64,000 nt of DNA from Kocuria salsicia (GCF_007681555.1 NZ_VELE01000003.1:248001-312000); one strand, 5' to 3'; counted from the stretch's first letter, positions 52,446-62,294 are shown. The notes: generated by a model not told the origin, from the sequence alone. A program made the numbers and translations.

Positions 52446-54544
52446 GCTTCCCTTAGCCAGCGAAGGCCTTCAGAAATGTATGCCGGGATGTTCCATGAAC
52501 TATCGGGATCCGTCTCTGCGTAAATAACGTCCAGCGCAAAATGTGTCTTCTTGTTCACGCAAGAATCCGCAAGTTCATAGGGACCTACGGTGCTCTCTGA
52601 GAAGAGTTCAGTGTTCTTCAAACCTCTAAAAGTCTCAAGATTGTCAGTAATGAAATCACGATTCAAGTGGATGAATGCGTCTTCGTAGCTACGTGCCTCG
52701 TAGCCGTTTTCCGAAGTCTGATAGGCAACAAAGAGAGACGGATCTGTACTGTCTACCTTCCATGTGCCTGACTGCTTTTTCAGTTGCTTGGCCGCGGACG
52801 TTAGCTTCCGAAGGTTACTGAGATCACCGGCGTCGTCTACGCCTGACTGTGTCAGGCTCAGGAAGTGCTTGAGTGCACCGTTGGTTGTATGGGTTCCTTG
52901 TGCCACAGCACAGGCAGTAAGCACTTGGTGACCTGCCTTGTTCGTTGTCACCTCCGCACTATCAATGTCGGTGATGATGAGCGTCTTCAAGCCTGTGAAC
53001 TCGATGAAGTGGTCGAAGATCTGAGAGTGCGCTCCTACTTCGACTACCGAGATGTTCTGCGACCCAAGTGGTGATTCATGATCGGGGTCTGCTTCGTCGA
53101 TCTTGCGCATCATCGCGCGCATGAGTATTCGCTCGGTATCGCCCTCGATGAGGATGGCTTTATCGGCAAAGAAGAGTTCAGCCCTTGTGAGGGTTAGATA
53201 CTGAGTGAGGAACTGGTAATGCTTCTTATCCTTGCCGTACTTCTGTTCGAGATCGGTCATATTGCGCGCTTCGACGCGATCCCCGATACGGCGGAAGTAT
53301 TTGATATCCGCGAAATCACTCTCCGCAGTAATGTGCGAGGAGTGAGTGGTAATTATCGTCTGGAACTGAATGCCTCCGTTTTGACGATGTTCCTTGAGTA
53401 GTTCCTTTATCTTCTTGATGAATATGTACTGAAGTTGTGGGTGCGTGTGCGCTTCCGGTTCTTCGATCACCAGTAGGTTGATATCGGAAGGCGCAGAGTT
53501 GTTTGCTGATTTTATGCGTAGTAGCCGAATTTCAATCTCCATGATGATGGCAATTAAGTTCAGATAGCCCAATCCGTTGTGGTCCTCCGGGAGTAGGGTG
53601 TCAGGCTCTCCGTACTTGACTGAGGTGCTGTCATTCAGGAGCGTGCTCGGCTGAATCGTTGACATGACATGAATATCGCCACCTAGCCCGGCCACTGCAC
53701 CAAAGCGCTTCACTTTGGCTAAGACGTCCTTGAAGACCCGTTTGTAGGCCTTTGTGAATTCACGATCGGTGACGGCCGCTTGCGCGGAGAGTTGAATGAA
53801 GGGCGCGCTCTCTTCGTTGCCTCCGGTGTGATCCTTGAAGTAGTCACTTGACAGCTGAGATAGGGCACGTGCAGATGCTTTTCCACCCTTGCCTGAATCC
53901 CTGTTCTCGACAGACCTTCTTGCGCTCACATATTCGATGTTGAGTACTCGTCTAACCGAGAAGAGTTGGTCGGTGAGATCCAGGTCTGCACTGGCATCAT
54001 CCGGGTCAAATGAGACCACTTTACGCACTAGGTAATGTTTGAGCTTCTTTGACAGGAAGCGCTGGACTTCGTCTCGTTTCTGATCCGCTTCGAGGATCTT
54101 GCCTAGAGCCTCTTCTACCGCAGACAAATTGTCGTGGAGATCCGCATGCAATTGCTCGAGCTGATCCGTTGTAATCTCGCTCGAGAAGCGGAGGTGAACC
54201 TCACGTGCGTCGGGAGAGAGATCCACCATGAGGTTGGAGAGATTCCGCAGGTTGTCTTCCTCGTCGTAACAGATCGTGAGGGTAAGAGCAATTGACGGCA
54301 AAGTAGCCGGAGCAACCAGTTGGTTGTCTGCTAAGAGGGTCAACAGTTCCTTCTGCGTTGCGACTGAAAAGTCTTCAAAAACGAACCCTGTCTGGGAACC
54401 TGAGAGATGGACACTAAGGACGTTCAATAGCGAAGTCTTGCCAGTATTGTTTTTCCCGATGACTAGAGAGAGGTCATCTCTGAGATCCATCTCGAATTCA
54501 TTTAGCAGCCGGTATCCGTCAATGCTGACTTTGGAAATCTTCAC
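52442..54544 (-). CDS. gajA: OLD-family ATPase/TOPRIM nuclease, Gabija GajA-like
   Basis: A 700-residue OLD nuclease. N-terminal ABC-type ATPase: ISKVSIDGYRLLNEFEM, Walker A GKNNTGKT (30-37), Walker B NLLVIEEPEAHTHPQLQ (about 355-365), H-loop TIITTHSSHI. C-terminal TOPRIM: AILIEGDTERIL (metal-binding Glu, about 466) and LIITDIDSAE (DxD, about 524-526). An OLD nuclease followed by a UvrD-type helicase is the Gabija layout. The GTG at 54542-54544 is preferred to an ATG five codons earlier because GAGGAG lies between them at the correct distance. The central region is longer than in typical GajA. Confidence 0.85.
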   Translation of the reverse strand: MKISKVSIDGYRLLNEFEMDLRDDLSLVIGKNNTGKTSLLNVLSVHLSGSQTGFVFEDFSVATQKELLTLLADNQLVAPATLPSIALTLTICYDEEDNLRNLSNLMVDLSPDAREVHLRFSSEITTDQLEQLHADLHDNLSAVEEALGKILEADQKRDEVQRFLSKKLKHYLVRKVVSFDPDDASADLDLTDQLFSVRRVLNIEYVSARRSVENRDSGKGGKASARALSQLSSDYFKDHTGGNEESAPFIQLSAQAAVTDREFTKAYKRVFKDVLAKVKRFGAVAGLGGDIHVMSTIQPSTLLNDSTSVKYGEPDTLLPEDHNGLGYLNLIAIIMEIEIRLLRIKSANNSAPSDINLLVIEEPEAHTHPQLQYIFIKKIKELLKEHRQNGGIQFQTIITTHSSHITAESDFADIKYFRRIGDRVEARNMTDLEQKYGKDKKHYQFLTQYLTLTRAELFFADKAILIEGDTERILMRAMMRKIDEADPDHESPLGSQNISVVEVGAHSQIFDHFIEFTGLKTLIITDIDSAEVTTNKAGHQVLTACAVAQGTHTTNGALKHFLSLTQSGVDDAGDLSNLRKLTSAAKQLKKQSGTWKVDSTDPSLFVAYQTSENGYEARSYEDAFIHLNRDFITDNLETFRGLKNTELFSESTVGPYELADSCVNKKTHFALDVIYAETDPDSSWNIPAYISEGLRWLREA

Positions 54545-54709
54545 AAATTCTCTCCTCATTGGTTCTCTAGCCTGATTGTGCCAGCGCCATGAATTTGGTC
54601 AACGCCGCAATGATTCGCGCACCTTGACAGGTGCTTACGTGCGGTTCAGGTTCAAGTTCACGCATGGTCTCAACTAACGGTGATTTTGATGCGAGTGATG
54701 CCGCGCAAG

Positions 54710-55414
54710 TCAGCCACGCTTCTCACCCGGACGACCCGAAGCTTCTGCTTCAAGTGCAGCGATAAGACCCGACACCACCGATGAGAGCGCTGTTGCTCTC
54801 CTTATGACCTCACTGTTCCAGTCCGGATTCTCGGCATCGTCTGGACTGCCGTCGCCGGTGAAGCGAATGCGACGGAGTGTTCGTAGCGCCCCATCTCCGA
54901 GCTTCTCCGCATGCTTGGTCCACGCCGCGCCATCTTCCTCGGCGAGTGCAGCCGCGCGGCCAATCAACCCATGGACGAGATCGCCAGCGAGTCGATCGAC
55001 GAGCTGTGCGGCTTTCAGTGTGGTACTTGTCTCGGTCTCCTCCGGGCTTGGCGCGGTGTCAGTGGCGAATGCGCCGAAGTAAGCCCATGGTCTTCGTCCG
55101 GGTGTCAGCCTTTCGATTGCCGCCTCCACCTCGTCTACTTCGGCGAGTGGCAACCGGTCGCCGGGCAGCTGACGGCGAAGCGACCAGAGGCGGAGGGTTA
55201 GGTCGGCAACCTCAGCCTCGGCGGTGCCCCTCTCAGATCCGACCTTTTGTTCAAGGCTGGTCATGCGCTCCGCAAGATAGTGAGCTATCCAGCGTCCGAG
55301 AGTGTCGGTCTGTTCTAACTCAGCCGCCAGCAGCTTACCTAGTTCCAACACGGCCGTTGAAGTCGTTCCATCCTGTTCCTGGTCGGTAGGAGAAGACTCG
55401 GAAGTCGTTGTCAT
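54710..55414 (-). CDS. Unrecognised 234-residue partner of the STAND NTPase
   Basis: No family was recognised. Starts MTTTSESSPTDQEQDGTTST (low-complexity, likely disordered), then a helical region including LELGKLLAAELEQTDTLGRWIAHYLAERMTSLEQKVG and AEAEVADLTLRLWSLRRQLPGDRLP, an AYFGAF segment, and helices around LVDRLAGDLVHGLIGRAAALAEED; ends EASGRPGEKRG. No membrane span or signal. A strong AGGAGGTG lies nine bases before ATG 55412-55414, which is 80 bases inside the preceding gene, so the two are almost certainly translated from one message. Could be a regulator or effector partner. Confidence 0.75.
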   Translation of the reverse strand: MTTTSESSPTDQEQDGTTSTAVLELGKLLAAELEQTDTLGRWIAHYLAERMTSLEQKVGSERGTAEAEVADLTLRLWSLRRQLPGDRLPLAEVDEVEAAIERLTPGRRPWAYFGAFATDTAPSPEETETSTTLKAAQLVDRLAGDLVHGLIGRAAALAEEDGAAWTKHAEKLGDGALRTLRRIRFTGDGSPDDAENPDWNSEVIRRATALSSVVSGLIAALEAEASGRPGEKRG

Positions 55415-58400
55415 GATCGGCGCCACCTCCTTCATCGTCGTTGTCTGAGACGGCATAGCGAGCGCGACGATCTTCGCGTCTTACTCGTACTTCCACGATG
55501 AGCGCGGTATCGAGGCGTCCCAACATCTGGTCGAGCGCTTCGGTCGTGATCCGGAGCCGATTGCCTGATGGGCCGTGTGGTTCACGGCCCACGCTAATCT
55601 CCGCCCAGGTTTCAGACGCCAAGACGGTGTCCCGGTTCTCGTTCTCCCAGCGGAGGCCACCGTCCGCGGATGTGATGCTGAGTGTCTCCGCAATGTCCGC
55701 GGAAGGGCGAGGCAGCTCGGGAGTGAGTTCGGTGGCGAGTGGGTCCAACCGATCAATACCGCCTTCAGAGTGCGGCGTCGACACCCAACCTCGAAGCTGG
55801 AACGGCGGTGAAGAGAACTGGAAGTCTTCGTCGTCGAGGTCAGCTGACGGGATTCGGAAGCTCCAGTAGCCGTCAGCAGTTTGCAGGGCACGCACAAGTG
55901 CACCAACGGCCTCTGGGTTGACCAGAGCTGACGCGATATCAATGTTTAGGGATTGGTCGTACTCAGTGACAGACGCTGATTGCCAGACCGTCACCCACCC
56001 GTCGGCAGGCTTGAGGGCGGCCAGGAACTCTGATTCGTGAACTTGGTTGCTTCCTCGTGGGCCGACGGTCGCCAAAGGACCAGGAACCGAGCTTCGCTGA
56101 TCTGTAATCCATCGCCCGTCATCGCGTGCGATGTCGAAATCGGCGAGCCACTCTAGGACGTCCAGATGTTCTGCATCGGGGTCGCGGTACGGAATAGCAG
56201 TCCGCATCAATCTTCCGGCAATCGTGAGTGCCGCGTGACGTTCTAGGTAGTAGTCGAGGTCCTCGGCTTTAGGGGTCTCCCACTTGTATCCGTAGGTTTC
56301 ACCGTCCTCATAGGCGCCTGCCGTCCGTCTCGGGTCCACCAGACGTTCACCGTCGGATCGCCATCCCCATTCGTCGAGGATGAGAGCGCTAGCCGCATCG
56401 AGCACCTCTTGGTGAGTGACGACGAGTGCTTTCGTCAGCTTGCCGAGGACGTACTCGTCGAAGTCGGAATCGAATCGGTACTCACCCTGTGGTGCGCCTT
56501 TCATCATTGGATTGGGGTGTGTGGGACGGTGCCAGCTTTCGAGGAGAACGGGCTCTGCAAACGCGGCCTCCCAGTCGGTCCCAATCGAACGACCAATTGC
56601 TGTGGAGGTCAGTCGGGCGATTGAAGAGCAGTGCCCTTGAATCGCGGCGTGGTCCGGATAGCGGTCGCTTAGTTCGATCACTGCGGGCACGAGTGCGTCG
56701 ATGGCGGACGGATCGTCTCGCGCTACTCGCTCGACAGCGACTAGGAACCACTCTGCCGCGCTCATCTCGTAGAAGAGGAATCGTTGATCGGCGTACCCAG
56801 CTGCACCGCCCCGTATGACGGCGGTGCCGAGTGCATCGATCACGTCGCTGATGCCGAGCTCAATGGCAGTACGCACTGCGTGTGCGGCCTGCCAACGAAC
56901 TGCCGAGCGCGGGTCACCCAGCGCAGCCCAAAGGAAGTTGGCTACAGCGATATCGATTGGGTCCGCTGGCGTCTTCTCGGTGGCTGTCCTGGGACTAATT
57001 CCCAGTTCTCCCTCGAAGGCGGTGAGCGCTTCACCGAGCACGCGGTCAGCCGCAGAAGGGTCGAGGACTGCTGAAGCTCCAGCTGCGAGCATGTAGCAGT
57101 GGTCGGCGTCGGTCAACGCTTCCTCGAGACTCAGGTGCTCGAGGGCGCGTTGGAGGAGATCCGTCTTGCGCACCTCCAGGAGATCTGCCGCCGCAGGCAG
57201 GTCAAAGCTCATCGAGTTGCGGTGAAGCAGACGGACGCCATGTCGATCGATATAGTCGCCGACTGCCTTCTTCAGCGAGTCGACGAAGGACTGAGCCGTA
57301 CGAGGACGCGCAAGGGCCTCGTTCAAGAGCTTGGCCAGCTCATAATCGTTGAGGGCGTCGGAGCTCAATGCGGCATCCAGGATCGGGCCCCATTCAAGCA
57401 TGGGACGCGTAAAGACCTCTGCGATGAAGAGGCTGTCACTGTAGGAACGAGCCGCTTGCTGAAGTCGGATCGCCGCGTTCACGCCGCTTGTCTGAGTGAG
57501 GTCGATCGCCGCAAGCTGTGCCTTGCATTCCTCCAGCTGAGCGGCGCGTTCTGCCTTTTTGTCTGGGGTGGGGTCGAAGGTGGTGCTCAGGAACTCGTCA
57601 GGGTTCCTGGTACGTGGGGGGTCAGGAAGTGAGGTTTGCGTGAACTCGGCATCGAGGGATCGTCCAAGTCGATTTGCGAGATTACTTGCAGTAGACAGTG
57701 TTTGAGCGTTGAGGGCTCCAGACGCGTCAAGTTCACGGAGCGCGGCGTCGATATCAAGGCTGGTTGAGAAGGGTGCCAGAACCATCGTGAGGTCTGGTCG
57801 TCCCGCGAGTAGGGCATCATCCTCTTCAACAAGTCCTCTGAACTGCCAGTCGAGCGTCCCGAACCGGCGATCCCGCCACTGCCCGAGAATTCGGAGAACG
57901 TTGGTGCCCGAGACGTGCGCGAGTGCAGCGACAAGCTGGTGCTGGTTGAATCCGTCATACACGATCGGTTCGACGGCCTCGCCGAGGCGAGCGACGCGCG
58001 CGGCGAGGGTGATTGCGTTGCTGGTGTCGATGCCAGCAGCTGCCTGCGTAAGGGCGACTATCGCATCCCACCGATAGATCGCGTCATCGCCCACTCCGGT
58101 AGCAGTCTTGACAGCTAAGTCGAAGTAGCTTTCGGCTTCTGCGTGGCTGAAGCGGTGCAGTCCCCGAGCTATACGCACTAGCGTGTCGGCCTTGCTGTCG
58201 GCCCCTTCAGCGCTGCTGGCCAGAGCTTGGCGCGCCGCGTTGGCGAGATCGAGGACCGCCTGCGCGAAACGGGCGTCGCCACGCAAGCCCAGGATCAGGT
58301 CGAGCGCACCCGCGATCGGAGCATCCGCAGCGATCGTCTGAATCGCTTGATTGCAAGCGACTGTCACGGCTTCTTCCTCTGTGGCCGCGCCGATTAGGGG

Positions 58401-61400
58401 CAAGACCTGCCGAGCGATTCGATTGGACATCGACCAGATCTCATCTTGTGAGTGGCGTTTGGGGTAGCTCCCGATCAGTGCTGCTGCGGCTTGCGGGTCG
58501 AGGTCGCCGCGAGCGTACTTTGCCCAGGCGCTGAGCCAGTTGAGCGCGGGGCGCAGATAGCGATTGAGGTCCTCGTTATTGGACTTTGCGGGATCGTGCT
58601 TGCCACGCTTTGCTGGAACTTGAGTCGGCCGGTAATGATTGACGTCGAGTGCCTCGCCCATGAGTTCCGCGCGCAACGCGACTGCGAAGAGGAGGCCGGA
58701 TCGGCCTGGGCCGTGTCTGTCCCGAAGCCCATTGGGCATTGAAAGTGGTAGGCATTCGCGGAGTCGTTCTGCGGCTACTGTTGCGTCGGTGATCGAGTGG
58801 CGCACCGCGAGTGCGCAAAGCCATGAGGCGCCGCGGAACGCCGTGTCTTCCGCATTCCGGTGGTTGTATTCTTGGGCGATAAGGCGGGAACGGAATTTCT
58901 TCAGTTTTGTCCATACGTCTCTTGCGGCATGCACGTCCAGGGGCATGCCAGCGCGCTGCATCTCGCCAAGGACGCCAAGCAGTAGTGCGGGATGGGTGGA
59001 ACTCGCAATCAAGCCCGACACGTCCTCGTCGCTGGCTGATGAAATGAGCATTCGAGCAAGCGCTGCGCTCGATTCCAGAACGAAGCGAGCTGGGTGCCAA
59101 CGTGACAAATATCGGGCAGCCGATTCTGGTCCGTCTGTTCGCAGGATCGCCAGTGCGATGTGTGCCACTTGTTCCGAGGTGACATTCTCATCTCGCGAGT
59201 ACCGTTCCCTTGGGGCGCGTACCCAGGCGGCGATGGCTGACGCGGCTTGCCGTGCTCTGCTCCTGGCTGTACTCGCGCCTCCAGTGGTGTGCGCAAGCAA
59301 GGCTGCCTCGGAGCCGAGTGTCGATCCCGGCCAGCTCTCTGGAAGTTCGCGCGACGCGATTAGTTCACCGAGCACTCGAGAATCCATCCGTGAACCAGCT
59401 AGGTCAGGGTTGTCTCGGATGATCGTGAACTGGCGGCCCTTTCCTGCGCGGCCGGTGCCGGCGCGCATGGCGAGTTGGACGATCGAATCAGGACGGCGTA
59501 GCTGGACAGCGGCACGAAGACCGAACTCCACTCGGAGGTGCTCGACTTGCGTACGTTCGACGTCGCTCGTTGACGGTAAGGCATCGTCGGTGGCGACAAG
59601 GGCGAGGAGTTCGTCATGGAGACTCGCACTCCAGAGAACCTCAGGCAGGGATGACGCGGCGTAAGCGGACGATCCGCTCAGCGCTCGTAACTGCGACGCA
59701 GCCTGGGCCGCGACTTCTTGTGTTGCCGGGTGCCGGTCTCGGAAGTATGTTTCGGTTGGTTCGTCGAGGAATTGAACGCTTTGCCCATCCAAGATCAGGC
59801 CTCTACCGAGGTCCGATATGAAACTACGAACGCTCGCGGCCTGCGTGCCGGCAAGTTCCGCAAGCACGTTCAACGGAACACGCGGACGCAAGAGCGTAAG
59901 GAGTTGCGCCGCGCGTTCAAGTTCCATTCGCGATCTGCCAGCGTTGTTGAACGCGTTCGCGACCCGCTCTTGCATGAGGGCGTCAAGCGCAGATGTGGCA
60001 CTCGCTAAGCCCGCGACTCGACCAAGAGCGTCATGAATCGTCGCGGTTTCAAACAGCACCGTTGACACGACTCGCGGATTACCCGCGGTTCGATCATGAA
60101 TCTCTGTAACGTCCGGATTGGTCGCCGACGGGTGAGAGGTTGAAACAACCTTCGCCGTCTCTTCGGGAGTAAAAGCTGGCAGCTCGAATGGAACCAGGCC
60201 GGCGGGAGCCTCAAGGCGATCGAGACGCTCTGGTCTACAGGTGAGCACGATCCGAACATTCGGGGGAATATCGGACTGTAGCCTGAGGAGGTCGCGCACG
60301 AACGATCTGGAATCTGCATTGTCCTCGGCTGCGATCGCCGCGTTGTCGGCCGCGTCCACCACGATGACCAACTGGCGATCTCCGCTCTGCGCGAGCATCT
60401 TGCTTGCCTGGTCGAGGCGGCGAACGAAAGTCTTGGTGTATTCCTCGGGCGCGAGATTCCCGGCATGAACGATTGGAAAGCACAGTCCCAGTCCGGCCAT
60501 CTCAGTCGCGAGTTGAACCAGCCCATCCCTGTGACGATGTCTCGGGCGAGCTGGATTCCGATAGTCGCCGTTCCCGAAGCAGTCGTAGATGATGACGTCG
60601 GCGCGGTCAGATAGCAGCTTTGGTAGTGCCCGAGCGAACGTGCTCTTGCCTACGCCGCCCTCCGCAGTAACAACCATCGATCCAGTGGCTTCAAGAATCC
60701 GGTCCGCGAGATCTGCATAGGCCTCTCGCGTGATGAAAGGTGCGTCGTCGAGCAGACACGGTGCCGGAGCAAGCTCATCCTCTCGGCACCCAAACGCGGT
60801 GAGGACATCTGCCCCCAGGATTGGGCCGTCCGACTCGGTGCTCGCTCGCGAAGCGACAAGGTCAACAAGAGAGGCAGAAACGCGAAGGTCAGCATCGGCA
60901 GTGAGCCCCCCGACCTCTCGATCAAGCCCACGCCGGAGAGCTGTAACTCCGGGCTCATTGCCTCGAAGGTCGAGTCGCGAACATAGAGACGCCGCAGCAG
61001 CGACGGTGAGTTTCGCAGCATCCTTCATCAGCTTGGCGGCCGGCGATCCTTCTGTAGGCGGCTGACCAGTCGCCAAATCACGCACGGCAGTGATCGCTTC
61101 TCGGGCGATCGGCTTATTCGTGACGATAGAGAAACAAATGGTGGCGTCGGGATGCCGAGTGTGTAGTTCATCGTCAAGCTGAGCGAACTTGCTGAAGACC
61201 TTACCAACCTCGCCCAGAGTGAGATTCTCATCAGCGTGCAGCGTCGAGTGCTTGAACTGGCGCACTTCCAGAGATGTGAAGCTCTCCTCTGGGGGGCCGT
61301 AAAACTCGGTAAGGTCTATGACTTCGGAACCGTCCGGTTCTTCCACCGAAGAGGTTGAGCCAGCTCCCTCCACGACCACTTGCTGGAGCTCGGATGCGGG

Positions 61401-61529
61401 GCTCAACAGATGCAGTAGACGAGCCGCGCCCCAGGTGTAGTGGAATCGATCACCGTCGCGCGAGGCGCGCACGCGCTCCGACGCAGTGGATCTGCTTCGC
61501 CGAGCGGAGGAGCCCTTCGTCGCAGCCAC
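55335..61529 (-). CDS. Very large Cap4-like nuclease / STAND NTPase (Avs-like defence protein)
   Basis: A 2,064-residue protein. The N-terminal about 130 residues resemble the Mrr/Cap4 endonuclease pattern: RDGDRFHYTWGAARLLHLL, then Glu54 (VVVEG), Asp72 and Q91-x-K93 (VRQFKHS). A P-loop NTPase follows: Walker A AEGGVGKSTFAR (about 291-297), Walker B LVIVVDAADN (about 388-394) and the STAND-like sensor VLTCRPERL, then a winged-helix-like stretch. About 1,400 mainly helical residues follow without a recognised repeat name, and the last about 250 residues look beta-rich. Nuclease-STAND-long sensor is the architecture of Avs antiphage proteins. GTG at 61527-61529 has GGGGAG upstream. The family assignment is by architecture only. 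Confidence 0.75.
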   Translation of the reverse strand: MAATKGSSARRSRSTASERVRASRDGDRFHYTWGAARLLHLLSPASELQQVVVEGAGSTSSVEEPDGSEVIDLTEFYGPPEESFTSLEVRQFKHSTLHADENLTLGEVGKVFSKFAQLDDELHTRHPDATICFSIVTNKPIAREAITAVRDLATGQPPTEGSPAAKLMKDAAKLTVAAAASLCSRLDLRGNEPGVTALRRGLDREVGGLTADADLRVSASLVDLVASRASTESDGPILGADVLTAFGCREDELAPAPCLLDDAPFITREAYADLADRILEATGSMVVTAEGGVGKSTFARALPKLLSDRADVIIYDCFGNGDYRNPARPRHRHRDGLVQLATEMAGLGLCFPIVHAGNLAPEEYTKTFVRRLDQASKMLAQSGDRQLVIVVDAADNAAIAAEDNADSRSFVRDLLRLQSDIPPNVRIVLTCRPERLDRLEAPAGLVPFELPAFTPEETAKVVSTSHPSATNPDVTEIHDRTAGNPRVVSTVLFETATIHDALGRVAGLASATSALDALMQERVANAFNNAGRSRMELERAAQLLTLLRPRVPLNVLAELAGTQAASVRSFISDLGRGLILDGQSVQFLDEPTETYFRDRHPATQEVAAQAASQLRALSGSSAYAASSLPEVLWSASLHDELLALVATDDALPSTSDVERTQVEHLRVEFGLRAAVQLRRPDSIVQLAMRAGTGRAGKGRQFTIIRDNPDLAGSRMDSRVLGELIASRELPESWPGSTLGSEAALLAHTTGGASTARSRARQAASAIAAWVRAPRERYSRDENVTSEQVAHIALAILRTDGPESAARYLSRWHPARFVLESSAALARMLISSASDEDVSGLIASSTHPALLLGVLGEMQRAGMPLDVHAARDVWTKLKKFRSRLIAQEYNHRNAEDTAFRGASWLCALAVRHSITDATVAAERLRECLPLSMPNGLRDRHGPGRSGLLFAVALRAELMGEALDVNHYRPTQVPAKRGKHDPAKSNNEDLNRYLRPALNWLSAWAKYARGDLDPQAAAALIGSYPKRHSQDEIWSMSNRIARQVLPLIGAATEEEAVTVACNQAIQTIAADAPIAGALDLILGLRGDARFAQAVLDLANAARQALASSAEGADSKADTLVRIARGLHRFSHAEAESYFDLAVKTATGVGDDAIYRWDAIVALTQAAAGIDTSNAITLAARVARLGEAVEPIVYDGFNQHQLVAALAHVSGTNVLRILGQWRDRRFGTLDWQFRGLVEEDDALLAGRPDLTMVLAPFSTSLDIDAALRELDASGALNAQTLSTASNLANRLGRSLDAEFTQTSLPDPPRTRNPDEFLSTTFDPTPDKKAERAAQLEECKAQLAAIDLTQTSGVNAAIRLQQAARSYSDSLFIAEVFTRPMLEWGPILDAALSSDALNDYELAKLLNEALARPRTAQSFVDSLKKAVGDYIDRHGVRLLHRNSMSFDLPAAADLLEVRKTDLLQRALEHLSLEEALTDADHCYMLAAGASAVLDPSAADRVLGEALTAFEGELGISPRTATEKTPADPIDIAVANFLWAALGDPRSAVRWQAAHAVRTAIELGISDVIDALGTAVIRGGAAGYADQRFLFYEMSAAEWFLVAVERVARDDPSAIDALVPAVIELSDRYPDHAAIQGHCSSIARLTSTAIGRSIGTDWEAAFAEPVLLESWHRPTHPNPMMKGAPQGEYRFDSDFDEYVLGKLTKALVVTHQEVLDAASALILDEWGWRSDGERLVDPRRTAGAYEDGETYGYKWETPKAEDLDYYLERHAALTIAGRLMRTAIPYRDPDAEHLDVLEWLADFDIARDDGRWITDQRSSVPGPLATVGPRGSNQVHESEFLAALKPADGWVTVWQSASVTEYDQSLNIDIASALVNPEAVGALVRALQTADGYWSFRIPSADLDDEDFQFSSPPFQLRGWVSTPHSEGGIDRLDPLATELTPELPRPSADIAETLSITSADGGLRWENENRDTVLASETWAEISVGREPHGPSGNRLRITTEALDQMLGRLDTALIVEVRVRREDRRARYAVSDNDDEGGGADHDNDFRVFSYRPGTGWNDFNGRVGTR

Positions 61530-61797
61530 GCTTCATCGCTCCCCGAGAAGCGGACAGCGCCAAGCCGAACTCGGGTGGCGACTTGCTGTGTCGGTACTGG
61601 GCGACATCACCTGGCGGAAACCTCCTACCGGTGACCGGGTCACCTACTGTGCGTTCGACATCACTTCATTCTCCCTCATCTGGCTCTCCGGTCCCGGGCG
61701 ACACGCATCAAGCGGCTGATGGCACCGACTCCTCATCCCGCCGCTCTCGCGACGCAGCACGTAGCTGGTCGCCTGCGGCGCATCGCGATACACTTGC
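61530..61797. other. Divergent control region between the STAND NTPase and the toxin-antitoxin pair
   Basis: Together with the repeat that follows, this is a 324-base gap between divergently transcribed genes and should hold both promoters. An open frame runs through it into the antitoxin gene, but its translation is low-complexity and lacks a ribosome-binding site, so it is not called. No clear -35/-10 pair was assigned. Confidence 0.4.
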
Positions 61798-61842
61798 TTC
61801 GACTGCTTCGATTGTTCCGATTGTTCCGATTGTTCCGATTAT
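61798..61842 (+). repeat. Five tandem 9-bp units upstream of the antitoxin gene
   Basis: Five units in tandem: TTCGACTGC, TTCGATTGT, TCCGATTGT, TCCGATTGT, TCCGATTAT. The last ends 11 bases before the antitoxin ATG, overlapping the expected promoter/operator. Slippage could change copy number; the array could also be the binding site of the HTH antitoxin. Confidence 0.8.
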
Positions 61843-61853
61843 TAGGGTGGCTG

Positions 61854-62294
61854 ATGAGTGACATTGCGACGCTGGTGCCTGAGCCGGCAGACACTGAACT
61901 GGCGGCCTCTGCTCTGCGGGGGCTCGATGCCGCGCTCGATACCGAGGGTCCGGTGCGACTGCATCTGGCTGGGCAGGTCGGCGAGGTGGAGGTGCCCCGG
62001 TCTGCGCTGGCCGCGCTGGCGCAGGTGCTCGACAGCTTCGCGCACGGTGAGGGTGTGACTGTTCTTCCCTCGCAGGCAGAGCTGACCACCCAGCAGGCTG
62101 CCGATGCGCTGCACGTGTCGCGACCGTTCCTGATCGGCCTGCTCGACGCCGGATACATCGAGTACCGCACGGTAGGCACGCACCGTCGCGTCAAGGCAGC
62201 GTCGCTGATCCGCTACCTGCGTGAAGACGACGAGCGCCGCCAGTCTGCTGCTGATGCGCTGACCGCGGAGACTCGCGAGCTCGGTTTCGCCTGA
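61854..62294 (+). CDS. HTH (excisionase-like) antitoxin
   Basis: A 146-residue protein; the C-terminal half is an excisionase-type HTH: LTTQQAADALHVSRPFLIGLLDAGYIEYRTVGTHRRVKAASLIRYLRED (in pieces). The N-terminal half (LHLAGQVGEVEVPRSALAALAQVLDSFAHG) is likely a dimer/toxin-contact part. ATG (61854) follows AGGGTGG. The stop overlaps the PIN gene as TGATG, the usual layout for antitoxin-toxin operons. Confidence 0.82.
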   Translation: MSDIATLVPEPADTELAASALRGLDAALDTEGPVRLHLAGQVGEVEVPRSALAALAQVLDSFAHGEGVTVLPSQAELTTQQAADALHVSRPFLIGLLDAGYIEYRTVGTHRRVKAASLIRYLREDDERRQSAADALTAETRELGFA

